Positions 18,098-27,216 of a stretch of DNA of 64,000 nucleotides are shown here, one piece after another. The stretch comes from an uncultured Acidimicrobiaceae bacterium (GTDB taxonomy: Bacteria; Actinomycetota; Acidimicrobiia; Spongiisociales; SHLN01), in NCBI GenBank assembly GCA_947259275.1, contig CAMYMH010000010.1, positions 16,833 through 80,832 of the forward strand. The letters run 5' to 3'. The notes beneath the pieces are model-generated. The model made no database searches and was not told the DNA's origin. It saw nothing but the letters and a program-made list of their open reading frames with translations. Position numbers and translations under genes: made by a program. Position 1 is the stretch's first letter. Each line of letters starts with the position of its first letter.

Positions 18098-20095
18098 ATG
18101 AAACAGCTATTACGTCCCTTCTGGATCGCAGCAATTGCGCTCCTCGCTCTGGTGGCGGCCGCATGCGGCAGCTCAGAGTCTCAGTCAGACACAACAACTA
18201 GCACCACACTTCCCTCAACAATCACGGTGCCGATCGTCGATGGGCCGGGTCCGCTGGAGGGCGAGGAAATAGCCGATCCTCCTCCGCAGCCAGAGGACGA
18301 ACTGCAGGACCTCCTCGACCAACTCGTGGCCGGCTCAGATGTTCCTGCTCTCGGGGTGGCGACATTCGACGGTGACAAGGTCATCGAGGCCGCCGTGTCC
18401 GGTGTGCGTCGCAGCGGGGATCCGACTCCGGTCGAAATGAAGGACCTGTTCCATATCGGTTCCAACGCCAAGGCGATGACTGCCACGCTGGTGGCCACCT
18501 TCGTTGATGAAGGGATCATCTCGTGGGAGACGACCGTCGGCGATGTCTATCAGGACGTGTTGCCGGACCTCGACGAGGGCTTGGCAAAGGTCACCTTCCG
18601 CCAGCTCTTGAGCCATACGGCGGGGTTCCGCGATGAACTCGCGTTCCCCCTGTTGGAAGGCATCGAGGGGGACCTACCGGTCATCGAACAGCGACGCCAG
18701 GGCGCCGAGATCACCCTGACTCGGCCAGGGCAACATCCCGCCGGCGAGTTCATGTACTCGAACCTTGGCTACACAGTGGTGGGAGCCATGCTCGAGGAGC
18801 TGACCGGCACCTCATGGGAGGAACTGCTCCAAACCCGCGTCTTCGAGGTACTGGGGATGGACAGCTGCGGTTTCTATGCCCCGGGCACTCCTGGTGAAGT
18901 GGACCAGCCATGGGGCCACTTCGACGAGCGGGGAGGCGAGGCGATCGACCCCGGCCACCCGGACGCCGAGGCCCCGCAAGTGATCGCACCGTCCGGCCTC
19001 GTGCACTGCAGCATGGCCGACTGGGCGCTCTTCTTGCAGTCCCAGCTCCGCGGTTTCCAGGGCAGTGACTCAGAAGTGATCAGCGAGAGTTCGTTCGAAG
19101 CGTTGCGGACCTCGCCCGAAGGCTCGACGTACGCGCTCGGCTGGGACACGATCGAGTCGCCAACCGGGCAAGTCATTCATCATCACGGCAGCAACCATCG
19201 ATTCACCGCTTACACGCTGCTTGTGCCCAACGAGGACTTCGGCCTGCTCGTAGTCACAAACCTGGGTGAATTGATGGCCGACCCCACAATCGGCGTGGTC
19301 GTCGATGCCATGATCCAGCGTCAGGTCCGGGCCGACGGAGAGAACGTCGATATCGGGGGCCGCGAGATCTTCCTTTCTTGTCAAGGCTCCGGCAGCCCGA
19401 CCGTGATCCTCGAGCATGGTCTTGGCACGACCGGCGCAGACTTTGGGATCGTGCAGGGTGCGATCGCCGCCACTAATCGGGTGTGCTACACATCCCGGGC
19501 CGGGATGGGGTTCAGCGACCCGATCCCAGGGGGCGGGGTGCGAACGGCGCAGGACGCGGCAGACGACCTGTCCGCCGTGCTGGCCGCGGCCGACGTGCCC
19601 GGACCGTACGTGCTGGTTGGACATTCATTCGGTGGCCTGGTCGTCAGGCTCTTCGCCGACCAACATCCCGCCGATGTTGCCGGGGTGGTCCTGGTCGACA
19701 CGACGCACGAAGACCTAACGGACCGCGTTCGTGAAGCCATTTCCGTTGAGGCTTGGAATGAGGTTGCAGTCTTCTTCGGGTCCGAGAACGCCGAGCTCAT
19801 GGACCTCGAGGCCAGCGGCGCTGAAGCAGCCGCAGCCGGCGACCTGGCGGATGTGCCGCTGGTGGTGCTCCAAGCCGCCCGGGAAGAGGTCGAGCCGCCT
19901 CCGCCCGGGATATCGCAGGCGACCGCCGACGAGGTGGAAGCAGCGACACGGTCGATCGAGGGTGAATTGCAGCTCGATCTGGCAAACCTGTCCACCAACG
20001 GCAGGCATGTGCTGGTCGAAGGAAGTGGTCATTTCATCCAGATTGACCGTCCGGATGCGGTAATCGACGCAATCAACTCAGTCCTTGCCGGTTAG
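18098..20095 (+). CDS. Lipoprotein fusion of a serine beta-lactamase/esterase domain and an alpha/beta hydrolase
   Basis: A 665-residue secreted lipoprotein: signal at residues 1-25 with lipobox AAAC, ATG at 18098 after AAGGAG. Domain 1 (about 65-420) is a class C beta-lactamase/PBP-fold serine hydrolase: catalytic SNAK (S-x-x-K), YSN, and HHG in the third-box position. Domain 2 (about 430-660) is an alpha/beta hydrolase: EHGLGTTGADFG oxyanion loop, nucleophile elbow GHSFGG, and a C-terminal GSGHFIQ histidine. Two independent serine hydrolases on one chain are unusual. It could act on a wall precursor, ester or lactone; the substrate is unknown. Confidence 0.87.
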   Translation: MKQLLRPFWIAAIALLALVAAACGSSESQSDTTTSTTLPSTITVPIVDGPGPLEGEEIADPPPQPEDELQDLLDQLVAGSDVPALGVATFDGDKVIEAAVSGVRRSGDPTPVEMKDLFHIGSNAKAMTATLVATFVDEGIISWETTVGDVYQDVLPDLDEGLAKVTFRQLLSHTAGFRDELAFPLLEGIEGDLPVIEQRRQGAEITLTRPGQHPAGEFMYSNLGYTVVGAMLEELTGTSWEELLQTRVFEVLGMDSCGFYAPGTPGEVDQPWGHFDERGGEAIDPGHPDAEAPQVIAPSGLVHCSMADWALFLQSQLRGFQGSDSEVISESSFEALRTSPEGSTYALGWDTIESPTGQVIHHHGSNHRFTAYTLLVPNEDFGLLVVTNLGELMADPTIGVVVDAMIQRQVRADGENVDIGGREIFLSCQGSGSPTVILEHGLGTTGADFGIVQGAIAATNRVCYTSRAGMGFSDPIPGGGVRTAQDAADDLSAVLAAADVPGPYVLVGHSFGGLVVRLFADQHPADVAGVVLVDTTHEDLTDRVREAISVEAWNEVAVFFGSENAELMDLEASGAEAAAAGDLADVPLVVLQAAREEVEPPPPGISQATADEVEAATRSIEGELQLDLANLSTNGRHVLVEGSGHFIQIDRPDAVIDAINSVLAG

Positions 20096-20127
20096 GACGC
20101 ACACACGCTCCCCACAGAGAATCGAAG

Positions 20128-20156
20128 AGGAACCCGGGCGAAAGGTCCGGGTTCCT
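20128..20156 (+). terminator. Intrinsic terminator after the hydrolase fusion gene
   Basis: AGGAACCCGG and CCGGGTTCCT form a perfect 10-bp stem around a 9-base loop, 33 bases after the stop codon, followed by TTCG. The position suits termination of the rightward transcript. Confidence 0.75.
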
Positions 20157-20176
20157 TTCGTTGGGGCGAGGGGTTG

Positions 20177-20217
20177 TCCGGCGAACCTCCCGACCTGGGG
20201 CCGGGAGAACCGCCGGA
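20177..20217. repeat. REP-like nested palindrome (copy 1)
   Basis: Outer arms TCCGGCG/CGCCGGA enclose inner arms CTCCCG/CGGGAG. Sequence and geometry match copies at 31580-31617 and 43975-44014. It lies in the 375-base convergent gap 20096-20470, which also holds a terminator and a tRNA-fMet fragment. I see no gene in the gap. Confidence 0.65.
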
Positions 20218-20315
20218 GCGAGGGCGGAATTTACATGCTTATTACTCTTCGCAGCTGGCCTTAGGCCAGCGCTCATCGCTGTTTCAAATCCCTCAGATCA
20301 GCCAGGAAACGACAA

Positions 20316-20443
20316 AAGCCAGGCCGATGGCCTGACTTTCGCCGTTCGTAGCGGGGGCGGGATTTGGCCTGTTGGTCCTCGCGATCGCCGCCGCTCGCAA
20401 GCTCACTGCGATCGCACTCCGACCTTCGGGTTATGAGCCGAAG
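20316..20443 (-). repeat. Hairpin terminator plus interrupted tRNA-fMet 3' half (copy B)
   Basis: A hairpin (AAGCCAGGCC/GGCCTGACTT, 20316-20338) precedes TAGCGGGGGCGGGATTTG (20349-20366). The expected AACCCG is then replaced by about 54 unrelated bases, which include two copies of the palindrome GCGATCGC, before CGACCTTCGGGTTATGAGCC (20420 on) resumes the tRNA sequence. Read leftward this is anticodon arm, variable loop, insertion, acceptor 3' strand, terminator. The same hairpin-plus-tRNA order recurs at 63.87-63.95 kb. Confidence 0.6.
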
Positions 20444-20470
20444 ATGTCTCGTTGGATTGGCGGTGCGCTC

Positions 20471-21382
20471 TCAGCGACTCCGCGACCACTCGAAGTCGCT
20501 GAGGCGGGCGAGCGCAAGCAGCAGGGCTTGCGTCCCACTCCTCCCACCGCCCTGGGCCTGCAACGCCACGTAGAGTTGGTGGGCGAGGGCCAGACCTGGG
20601 GTCGAGAGCCGCATCGTCCCGGCTTCATCCAGTGCGATGCCCATGTCCTTCACAAAGTGGTCGACGAAGAACCCGGGGGCGAAGTCCCCCTCTAGCATTC
20701 GCGGCCCGTAGTTGCTGAGCGACCAGGAACCGGCGGCTCCACCGCTGACGGCCTCGAGGGTCTTGTCGAGGTCAAGGCCAGCCTGCTGCGCATAAAGCAG
20801 CGCCTCGCTCACCCCGATCATCCCGGTCGCGATCAGGATCTGGTTGACCATCTTCGTGTGTTGGCCTGCCCCGGGCCCACCGGCATGAACCAGCGTGTTG
20901 CCCAGGATCTCGAGCAGCGGCCACACCCGGACGACGTCGTCGTCGGCTCCACCGATCATGATGGACAGCGTGGCGTTTCGGGCCCCGACATCGCCTCCCG
21001 ACACGGGTGCATCGACGGCGCCGATGCCTTTGGCCGCGGCCGCTTCGGCAATCTCGACCGCTAGCGATGGCTCGCTGGTCGTCATGTCGACCAGCAAACT
21101 GCCAGGGTTCGCTCCGGCCAGGGCGCCCTCCGCACCGAGGAATGTGTCGCGAACATCCGCCGGGAACCCCACGATCGCAAAGGTGGTGTCGCATTCGGCG
21201 GCAACCTCGGCCGGACTGTCGGCCCACCTGGCATTGCGGCTCTCGAGGTCTGCAGCCTTCTCCCGGGTCCGGGTGTGAACGGTCATCGGATAGCCGGCCG
21301 CCAGCAGGTGGCGCGCCATCGACGCTCCCATGACTCCGGTGCCAATCCAGCCGACGCGGGTCAGCTCGCGACTTACGCTCAT
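20471..21382 (-). CDS. 3-hydroxyisobutyrate dehydrogenase family; probable tartronate-semialdehyde-type reductase
   Basis: A 303-residue NAD(P)-dependent beta-hydroxyacid dehydrogenase. The N-terminal Rossmann domain starts [18 protein letters not shown]; the substrate-binding signature [19 protein letters not shown] and catalytic-lysine region [13 protein letters not shown] follow. It is last in a leftward sugar-acid gene group that includes glycolate oxidase subunits. A tartronate-semialdehyde reductase role (glyoxylate to glycerate) therefore fits, but the family also includes 3-hydroxyisobutyrate and other dehydrogenases. Confidence 0.85.
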   Translation of the reverse strand: MSVSRELTRVGWIGTGVMGASMARHLLAAGYPMTVHTRTREKAADLESRNARWADSPAEVAAECDTTFAIVGFPADVRDTFLGAEGALAGANPGSLLVDMTTSEPSLAVEIAEAAAAKGIGAVDAPVSGGDVGARNATLSIMIGGADDDVVRVWPLLEILGNTLVHAGGPGAGQHTKMVNQILIATGMIGVSEALLYAQQAGLDLDKTLEAVSGGAAGSWSLSNYGPRMLEGDFAPGFFVDHFVKDMGIALDEAGTMRLSTPGLALAHQLYVALQAQGGGRSGTQALLLALARLSDFEWSRSR

Positions 21383-21457
21383 GTGCCTCTCCTCGCTGTC
21401 GGCGTACCTTACCGACGAGTCGCTTCCCGATCAGCTACCAGAGGCATTCGGCCCGGA

Positions 21458-21502
21458 CCCGCGGGATTTGACCCGCGACCTTGGGGTCATGAGTTAAACG
21501 AT
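21458..21502 (-). repeat. Diverged tRNA-fMet 3' fragment (copy C)
   Basis: Read leftward: ACTCATGACCCCAAGGTCGC then GGGTCAAATCCCGCGGGT. The T-arm has lost one loop base and the anticodon stem has decayed. It sits in the 126-base gap between two leftward genes. It is the weakest of the four copies. Confidence 0.5.
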
Positions 21503-21508
21503 GGGGAA

Positions 21509-22246
21509 TCAGACCATTATCCAGCCGCCGTCGACATTGATGGTCTGGCCCGTGATGAACGAGGATTCGTCGCTGCAGAGAAACGACACCAGCGCGGCCA
21601 CGTCCTCGCTTCTTCCCCTGCGTTTGAGCGCTTGCGACTGGAGGATCTCGCGCTCGTAGGCTTCCAGGTCCTCGTGCTGGGCGGCCTCGGCAGCGGTGGG
21701 GAACGCCCCGGGGGCGACGCCGTTCACGCGAATGTCGTGTCGACCCAACTCGCGGGCCAGGGCGCGGGTCATCGCCACGACGGCTCCCTTCGAAGCCACG
21801 TAGGGCGACAGGTTGTCCCACCGGCCGTGCCACACGATGGACGCCACGTTGACGATCACTCCGCCGCCGGTGTTGGTCATGGATCGAGCGGCGAGCTGAG
21901 CGGTGAGGAAGTACGCCCGCTGATTGACCGTGATGGTGTCGTCGAGGGTGGACGTCTCCACCTCCAGGAACGGACCGGACGGAAAGATCGCCGCGTTGTT
22001 GACCAGCGCTTGCACCGTCCCCAACTGTTCCTCGGCGCCCGCAAACACCTCTTCGATCGCCGCCTGCTCACGCAGGTCGCAAGTTAACGCCACCGCCTCG
22101 TGGCCGGCCTCAACGATCCGGGAGACCGTCGCCTCAGCGGCGCTTCTATCAATGTCGACGACGGCCACCCGAAACCCGTCACCGGCGAGGCGTTCGGCGA
22201 TGGCGCCCCCGAGTGCCCCACCGGCTCCGGTCACAAACGCACTCAA
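21509..22246 (-). CDS. Short-chain dehydrogenase/reductase, probable sugar or sugar-acid dehydrogenase
   Basis: A 245-residue classical SDR: cofactor motif TGAGGALGGAIAERL, NNAA (residues about 86-89), catalytic Ser region VNVASIVWHG, YxxxK in YVASKGA, and C-terminal GQTINVDGGW. It shares the stop/start overlap ATGA with the upstream dehydratase gene. In this context it may oxidise an aldose to its lactone. Its sequence is equally like 3-oxoacyl-ACP reductases, so the assignment depends on neighbours. Confidence 0.87.
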   Translation of the reverse strand: MSAFVTGAGGALGGAIAERLAGDGFRVAVVDIDRSAAEATVSRIVEAGHEAVALTCDLREQAAIEEVFAGAEEQLGTVQALVNNAAIFPSGPFLEVETSTLDDTITVNQRAYFLTAQLAARSMTNTGGGVIVNVASIVWHGRWDNLSPYVASKGAVVAMTRALARELGRHDIRVNGVAPGAFPTAAEAAQHEDLEAYEREILQSQALKRRGRSEDVAALVSFLCSDESSFITGQTINVDGGWIMV

Positions 22247-23955
22247 TGCGACTCCCGTTTGACCTCGTCGCCCGAGCCACCAACCAGGAAGTCAAAGTCG
22301 ACGCCGCGGTCCGCCTGCAGCACCCGATCCAGGTAGAGCCGGTAGTACCCACGGTCATACTCCGGGTCCGGTGGTGACCAGGCGGCCCGGCGCCGCTCGA
22401 ACTCGTCGTCGTGGATGTCGAGGGTGAGGCGGCGGTCTTCGACATCGAGGACGATCTGGTCACCATTCTCAACCAGGGCCAGCGGCCCCCCGGCGGCGGA
22501 CTCGGGCGCGACGTGCAGGACGGCAGTCCCGAACGCGGTGCCGCTCATCCGGGCATCGGAGATGCGCACCATGTCCGTCACACCTTGTTCGAGTAATCGC
22601 CGGGGCAGGCGCATGTTGCCGACCTCCGGCATGCCCGGATAGCCCCGGGGGCCGCAACCCTTGAGCACCAGGACCGAGTCGGCGGGAACGTCGAGATCGT
22701 CGATACGGGATTTGAAGTCCTCGATGTTCTCGAACACCGCGGCCGGGCCACGATGTTGCAGCAGCTCGGGGGTGGCGGCGGCCGGTTTCACGATCGCCCC
22801 GTCGGGGCAGAGGTTTCCCCGCAGCACGGCGATTCCGGCATCGGCCTTGATGGGATTGGTTCGGGGCCGGATCACGTCCGCCAGGTGATGGTCGGCGTCG
22901 GCCGCTTGTTCGGCAACGGTGGCACCGGAGACGGTGGCGGCGGTTCCATCGATCAGGTCACCCAGCTCCCGCAACACTGCCGGGAGTCCGCCGGCGTAGG
23001 AGAAGTCCTCCATCAGGTATTCGCCGGCCGGCATCAAATTGACGAGCAGCGGAACGCCCTTTCCGAGCCGGTCCCAATCGTCGAGCTCGAGCGGGATTCC
23101 GACCCTTCCCGCGAGTGCCAGCAGGTGGATCACGGCGTTGGTCGAGCCGCCGATGGCGGCGCAGGCTCGGACCGCGTTCTCGAAGGCGGCGCGGGTGAGG
23201 ATCCGGCTGAGTCGCAAGTCTTCGGTCACCATTTCGACGATGCGGCGGCCGGTGTGGTGGGCGAGGGTGAACCGCCGCGAGTCGACGGCCGGGATGGAGC
23301 CGTTGTGGGGGAGCGTCAATCCCATTGCTTCCACCAGGCAGGCCATGGTCGAGGCGGTCCCCATCGTGTTGCAGAAGCCGGCCGAGCGTGACATACAGCT
23401 CTCGGCGGCGAGGAACTCATCCATCGACATGTCCCCGGCCCTGACTGCTTCGGAGAACCGCCACACGTCGGTACCGGAGCCGATCCGCCGCCCCTGGTAA
23501 ATGCCATTCAACTTGGGACCACCGGACAGGACGATGGTGGGGAGATCGACGCTGGCCGCCCCCATCAACTGGGCGGGAGTGTTCTTGTCGCACCCGCCCA
23601 GCAGCACGACCCCGTCGATGGGGTTGGCGCGGATCGATTCTTCCACCGCCATGCTCATCAGGTTTCGAAACAACATGGTGGTGGGGAGCATCTGGGTCTC
23701 TCCAAGCGACATGGCCGAGAACTCGAGGGGGACGCCCCCTGCCTCCCACACGCCGCGCTTCACGTGCTCGGCGACGTCCCGCAGGTTCTGGTTGCAGGGA
23801 GTGAGCTCCGACCAGCTATTGCAGATTCCGATGATCGGCCGCCCATCAAAGGCCTCGTCGGGGAGCCCGGCGGACCGCATCCAGCTTCGATGGATGAAGC
23901 CGTCGCGGTCGGTTCCTTTGAACCAGCGGTGGCTGCGAAGCGAAGTGGGTTCCAT
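22243..23955 (-). CDS. IlvD/Edd-family dehydratase, likely sugar-acid (pentonate) dehydratase
   Basis: A 570-residue Fe-S dehydratase. Cluster cysteines are in GICNSW, GGCDKNTPA and SAGFCNTMGTAST; GGSTNAVIHLLALAGR and the C-terminal RISDARMSGTAFGT are family signatures. The start (MEPTSLRSHRWFKGTDRDGF) matches aldonate dehydratases of the arabonate/xylonate type better than IlvD proper. It would turn a pentonate into 2-keto-3-deoxypentonate. It is followed by an SDR with overlap and preceded by a lactonase-like gene 92 bases upstream. Confidence 0.87.
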   Translation of the reverse strand: MEPTSLRSHRWFKGTDRDGFIHRSWMRSAGLPDEAFDGRPIIGICNSWSELTPCNQNLRDVAEHVKRGVWEAGGVPLEFSAMSLGETQMLPTTMLFRNLMSMAVEESIRANPIDGVVLLGGCDKNTPAQLMGAASVDLPTIVLSGGPKLNGIYQGRRIGSGTDVWRFSEAVRAGDMSMDEFLAAESCMSRSAGFCNTMGTASTMACLVEAMGLTLPHNGSIPAVDSRRFTLAHHTGRRIVEMVTEDLRLSRILTRAAFENAVRACAAIGGSTNAVIHLLALAGRVGIPLELDDWDRLGKGVPLLVNLMPAGEYLMEDFSYAGGLPAVLRELGDLIDGTAATVSGATVAEQAADADHHLADVIRPRTNPIKADAGIAVLRGNLCPDGAIVKPAAATPELLQHRGPAAVFENIEDFKSRIDDLDVPADSVLVLKGCGPRGYPGMPEVGNMRLPRRLLEQGVTDMVRISDARMSGTAFGTAVLHVAPESAAGGPLALVENGDQIVLDVEDRRLTLDIHDDEFERRRAAWSPPDPEYDRGYYRLYLDRVLQADRGVDFDFLVGGSGDEVKRESH

Positions 23956-24047
23956 CGACTCCCGATCCTATTCCGGGACGGCTGCCGCAGCTTCAGAGTC
24001 GAGCAATCCCGGCCGTTCGGCGCCCGGTGGGCTCCAGGAGAGCAGTT

Positions 24048-24878
24048 TCATGTGGTCCATCCCCCGTCGGCGATGTGGACGGCGCCGGTTGTGAAACCTG
24101 ATTCGTCGGTGGCCAGGTGCATCCGCGCCGAAGTGACGAAGAGGATGTCGAGAGCCTCGCCGCCGAAGGCACAGGAGGTGGGGTTCTCAACCGGCATCTC
24201 CACGATCCGATCGACGGAACCGTCGGGGGCGTACCGGACCACCCGGTGACCGCCCCATTGAGCGTTCCACAAGCAGCCTTCGGTGTCGACGGTGGACCCG
24301 TCCGGGTAGCACCCCTCGATGGTGGCGAAGACCCGGCGTCCCGACGCCGCGCCGGTGGCCTGGTCGTAGTCGAACGCGTGGATGATCCGATCCAGGGTCT
24401 CGGCGAAGTACATGACGTCCCCGGCTGGGCTGAAGGCCAGGCTGTTGGGAATCCCCACTCCCGTCAACACCCGGTGGACGGTGCGGTCGGGATCGAAGCG
24501 ATAGAGCGCTCCCGTGCGGTCTCGTTCGTGGTCGTCCATCGAACCGAACCAGAAGCGGCCCCGGCGATCTGTGGTCCCGTCGTTGAGCCGGTTGCCGAGC
24601 AGATCGGGTTCCGGGTCGACCCACTTCGCTACCCGGCCGCTGGCAGGATCGAAGCCGGCGAGACCGTCGGCCAGCGCCAGCACCAGGCCGCCGCCGGCCT
24701 GCAGTGCCAGCGCTCCCGGCTGGTCGGGGAGATCCCAGCTGTCGTGATGTCGGCCGGACGGGCGATAGGCGTGAAGGCGGCGTTGCTTGATGTCGATCCA
24801 GTAGAGGAGTGCCGCGCCGGGATCCCACACCGGCCCCTCGCCTAGAGTGCAGCCGGCGTCGACCACACACTCGATCAT
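24048..24878 (-). CDS. SMP-30/gluconolactonase-family lactonase
   Basis: A 276-residue six-bladed propeller protein. It starts at ATG 24878 (MIECVVDAGCTLGEGPVWDP, with the metal-ligand Glu in GEGPVW) and continues with RFWFGSMD, NSLAFSPAGDVMYFAET and DTEGCLWNAQWGG. It would hydrolyse sugar lactones to aldonates. Its start overlaps the glcF stop by four bases. The same frame stays open far upstream, but that stretch is the glcF gene read out of frame. Confidence 0.88.
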   Translation of the reverse strand: MIECVVDAGCTLGEGPVWDPGAALLYWIDIKQRRLHAYRPSGRHHDSWDLPDQPGALALQAGGGLVLALADGLAGFDPASGRVAKWVDPEPDLLGNRLNDGTTDRRGRFWFGSMDDHERDRTGALYRFDPDRTVHRVLTGVGIPNSLAFSPAGDVMYFAETLDRIIHAFDYDQATGAASGRRVFATIEGCYPDGSTVDTEGCLWNAQWGGHRVVRYAPDGSVDRIVEMPVENPTSCAFGGEALDILFVTSARMHLATDESGFTTGAVHIADGGWTT

Positions 24879-26098
24879 TCGATCGCTTCGGCGAACAGCT
24901 CCACCGGGTGCGCTACTCGATACCCGGGACCGAGGTGAGAGCGCAGCTGCATCTCGCACCCCGGGTTGGCCGATGCCACGATCCGGGCCGAGGTAGCGGT
25001 CACCTGGGCTGCCTTGCGGCCTCCCAGCTCCGCCGAGGTCTCGGGGCGGAGCACCGAATAGACCCCGGCCGCTCCACAGCACATGGCGAGCGGGTCGATT
25101 TCGACCGGGGTGTAGCCGGCGGCGTGCACGATGGCGCGCGGGGGCTCGATGATTCGCTGGGCGTGACGCAGGTGGCAGGGATCCTGCATGGCCACCGGCG
25201 TGCCGGTTTCGGGCTGGGTGGGAAGTCGGCCGTCGGCGATGGCTTCGGCCACGACCTCGGTGATGTCTCGTACTCGATCGGCCCACCCTTCGCCGCCCGG
25301 CGCCCAGGATTCGTATTCCTTCAGGTGAGCTCCGCAACCGGCCGAGTCGGCAACGATCAGGTCGTAGCCGGCGAAGGCTTGCCGGTTGGTGGCTGCCAGG
25401 GCCCGGGCTTCGTCGGCGGCGCCGTCGTGGGCTGCCAGTGCTCCACAGCACGTTTGACCGGCCGGGACTTCGACCCGATAGCCGGCTCGTCGCAGCACCG
25501 CGATCGAGGCGGTGTGCACGCCCGCGAACCATGGGTCCATGACGCATCCGGCCAGCAGGGCGGCGGTGCCCACCCTCGCCGCCAGCGGCTCCCAGGTGTC
25601 GCTGAGCGTGCTCGGAGCCCGGACGGGGAGCGGGCGAAGCCCGCCGAGCGCTCCGCCCAGCCGGCCTGGCAGCCACCGGGGGGCACGCAGGCGCTGACCG
25701 ATGGCGGCCAGCATGGTCACGAGGGCGACCGCGGGGCGGCTTCCGAGGCCCCGTCTCCCCAGCAGCCTGCCCCGGGCTCGACGGGTGGGCGATGGCCGCT
25801 GAGCTGCCAGCTCGACCCGCGCACCCTCCATCGCCCGACCGAAGGGCACCAGCGACGGACACGCGACTTCGCACGCCCGGCACTGCAGGCAGAAGCTCAT
25901 CATCTCCTCGAAGGTCTCGTCGACGGCGGCGATGCCGTCGGCCACTGCACTCATGGCCGACAAGCGGCCCCGCGGTGAAGCGGTCTCCTCGCCCGTCAGC
26001 CGGTAGGTGGGGCATCCCGGCAGGCACAGCCCGCAGTGAATGCAGGCGGCCAGCTCCTCGGGTGTGGGCGCGTCTCGGGTCACCCATCCGCCGGTCAT
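24875..26098 (-). CDS. glcF: Glycolate oxidase iron-sulfur subunit GlcF
   Basis: A 407-residue protein with two ferredoxin motifs (CIHCGLCLPGCPTYRL near residue 18; CLQCRACEVACPS near 70) and two cysteine-rich CCG modules (CCGALAAHDG, CCGAAGVYSV), as in GlcF and lactate-utilisation proteins. Together with GlcD and GlcE it would form membrane-associated glycolate oxidase, feeding electrons from glycolate to the respiratory chain. It overlaps glcE by four bases upstream and the lactonase by four bases downstream. Confidence 0.92.
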   Translation of the reverse strand: MTGGWVTRDAPTPEELAACIHCGLCLPGCPTYRLTGEETASPRGRLSAMSAVADGIAAVDETFEEMMSFCLQCRACEVACPSLVPFGRAMEGARVELAAQRPSPTRRARGRLLGRRGLGSRPAVALVTMLAAIGQRLRAPRWLPGRLGGALGGLRPLPVRAPSTLSDTWEPLAARVGTAALLAGCVMDPWFAGVHTASIAVLRRAGYRVEVPAGQTCCGALAAHDGAADEARALAATNRQAFAGYDLIVADSAGCGAHLKEYESWAPGGEGWADRVRDITEVVAEAIADGRLPTQPETGTPVAMQDPCHLRHAQRIIEPPRAIVHAAGYTPVEIDPLAMCCGAAGVYSVLRPETSAELGGRKAAQVTATSARIVASANPGCEMQLRSHLGPGYRVAHPVELFAEAIE

Positions 26099-27216
26099 AG
26101 TTTTCCCGGCAGTCGCCCCGGGTTGCAGATCCCGAGCGGGTCGAAGGCAGCCTTGACGCGTCGCTGCAGTTCCAGACTCGGCCCGGGCTCACCCCACGGG
26201 TCGACCTTCTCGTAGAGGGCCTCCGGCGCCCGCTCGACGACGGCGGCACCGCCAACGGTTGCCGTCCAATCGCGCAGGGTGGCGAGGAGGTCGGCGGCCG
26301 GCTCGCTCGGTCCCGCCAGCCGAACCTCTCCCACCCCGAAGGCGGCCTGGTAGCTCCAACTCGAAGGGACCCGTTCGGTGGCAGCCCCCGTGAGGCCGGC
26401 CGGCACCCGCACGACGAGCACCGTTTCCCCGGCCAGCGGGTGGGGCCAGTCCAGCCCGTCGACGGCGGTTCCGCTCAGCTCGGCAGTTTGCGTCTCGACC
26501 TCGGCGGAAGTGCCGGTGAGATACACCCGGGCGGTGCCGTTCTCTTCGATCACGGCCAGAGGCCGATAGGCGATGGCCAGGGCCCGGTCGGCAGCTTCGA
26601 CTGTGACGGTGGCGGCCCGTTCACCGACCGGCCACAGCTTGAGCGCCACCCGGCTGATCAAACCGAGCGATCCGAATGAGCCGGTAGCGAGGCGAGGCAG
26701 GTCGTAGCCGGTGACGTTCTTGACCACGGGGGCACCGCCTCGGACCACCCGACCGTCACCGGTGGCGAGTACCACTTCGAGCATCCGGTCCCGGATCGGT
26801 CCGTAACGGAGGCGGCCCCAGCCCGATTGTCCGGATGCGATGACGCCGCCCACCGTCGCCTCTACCGGAGCCTCCGGCAGCACGGCGGTTTGGTTCTCCT
26901 CCAACAAGCGGAGGGCGAGGTCGCCGATGCGGACTCCGGCCTCTGCCACCACGGTGAGGTCGGCCGGACTCCACTCGATGATTCGGTTCATGCGCTCGGT
27001 GGAGATGACGATGGCAGTCTCGACCCGGTGGCCGAAGCCCTGGTGGGAGCCGTTACCCCAGAAGAGCACTGGCAATCCGTGCTCGGCGGCGGCGTCGAGC
27101 ACCGCCGCCGCCTCCTCGGCGGTGGTGGGGGCCAGCACCAGCTGGCACTCCGGCATGCGTTCGTTCGCTTCCACCTCCAGGTGGTGGAACCTGCGGCCGA
27201 TCGTCTCGGTCGTCAT
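26095..27216 (-). CDS. glcE: Glycolate oxidase FAD-binding subunit GlcE
   Basis: A 373-residue FAD-binding protein of the FAD_binding_4 type: GNGSHQGFGHRV early, then VVAEAGVRIGDLALRLLEEN, IASGQSGWGRLRYGPIRDRM, VVKNVTGYDLPRLATGSFG, and a C-terminal FDPLGICNPGRLPGKL shared with GlcD-type proteins. It is shorter than GlcD and lacks that protein's extended oxidase C-terminal domain, as expected for GlcE. It overlaps glcD upstream and glcF downstream by four bases each. Confidence 0.92.
   Translation of the reverse strand: MTTETIGRRFHHLEVEANERMPECQLVLAPTTAEEAAAVLDAAAEHGLPVLFWGNGSHQGFGHRVETAIVISTERMNRIIEWSPADLTVVAEAGVRIGDLALRLLEENQTAVLPEAPVEATVGGVIASGQSGWGRLRYGPIRDRMLEVVLATGDGRVVRGGAPVVKNVTGYDLPRLATGSFGSLGLISRVALKLWPVGERAATVTVEAADRALAIAYRPLAVIEENGTARVYLTGTSAEVETQTAELSGTAVDGLDWPHPLAGETVLVVRVPAGLTGAATERVPSSWSYQAAFGVGEVRLAGPSEPAADLLATLRDWTATVGGAAVVERAPEALYEKVDPWGEPGPSLELQRRVKAAFDPLGICNPGRLPGKL

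Noticed and set aside
24879..26255. Long upstream extension of the lactonase reading frame
   Set aside because: It is an arginine/glycine-rich mirror frame of the convincing GlcF gene on the same strand; the lactonase family starts at the ATG at 24878.
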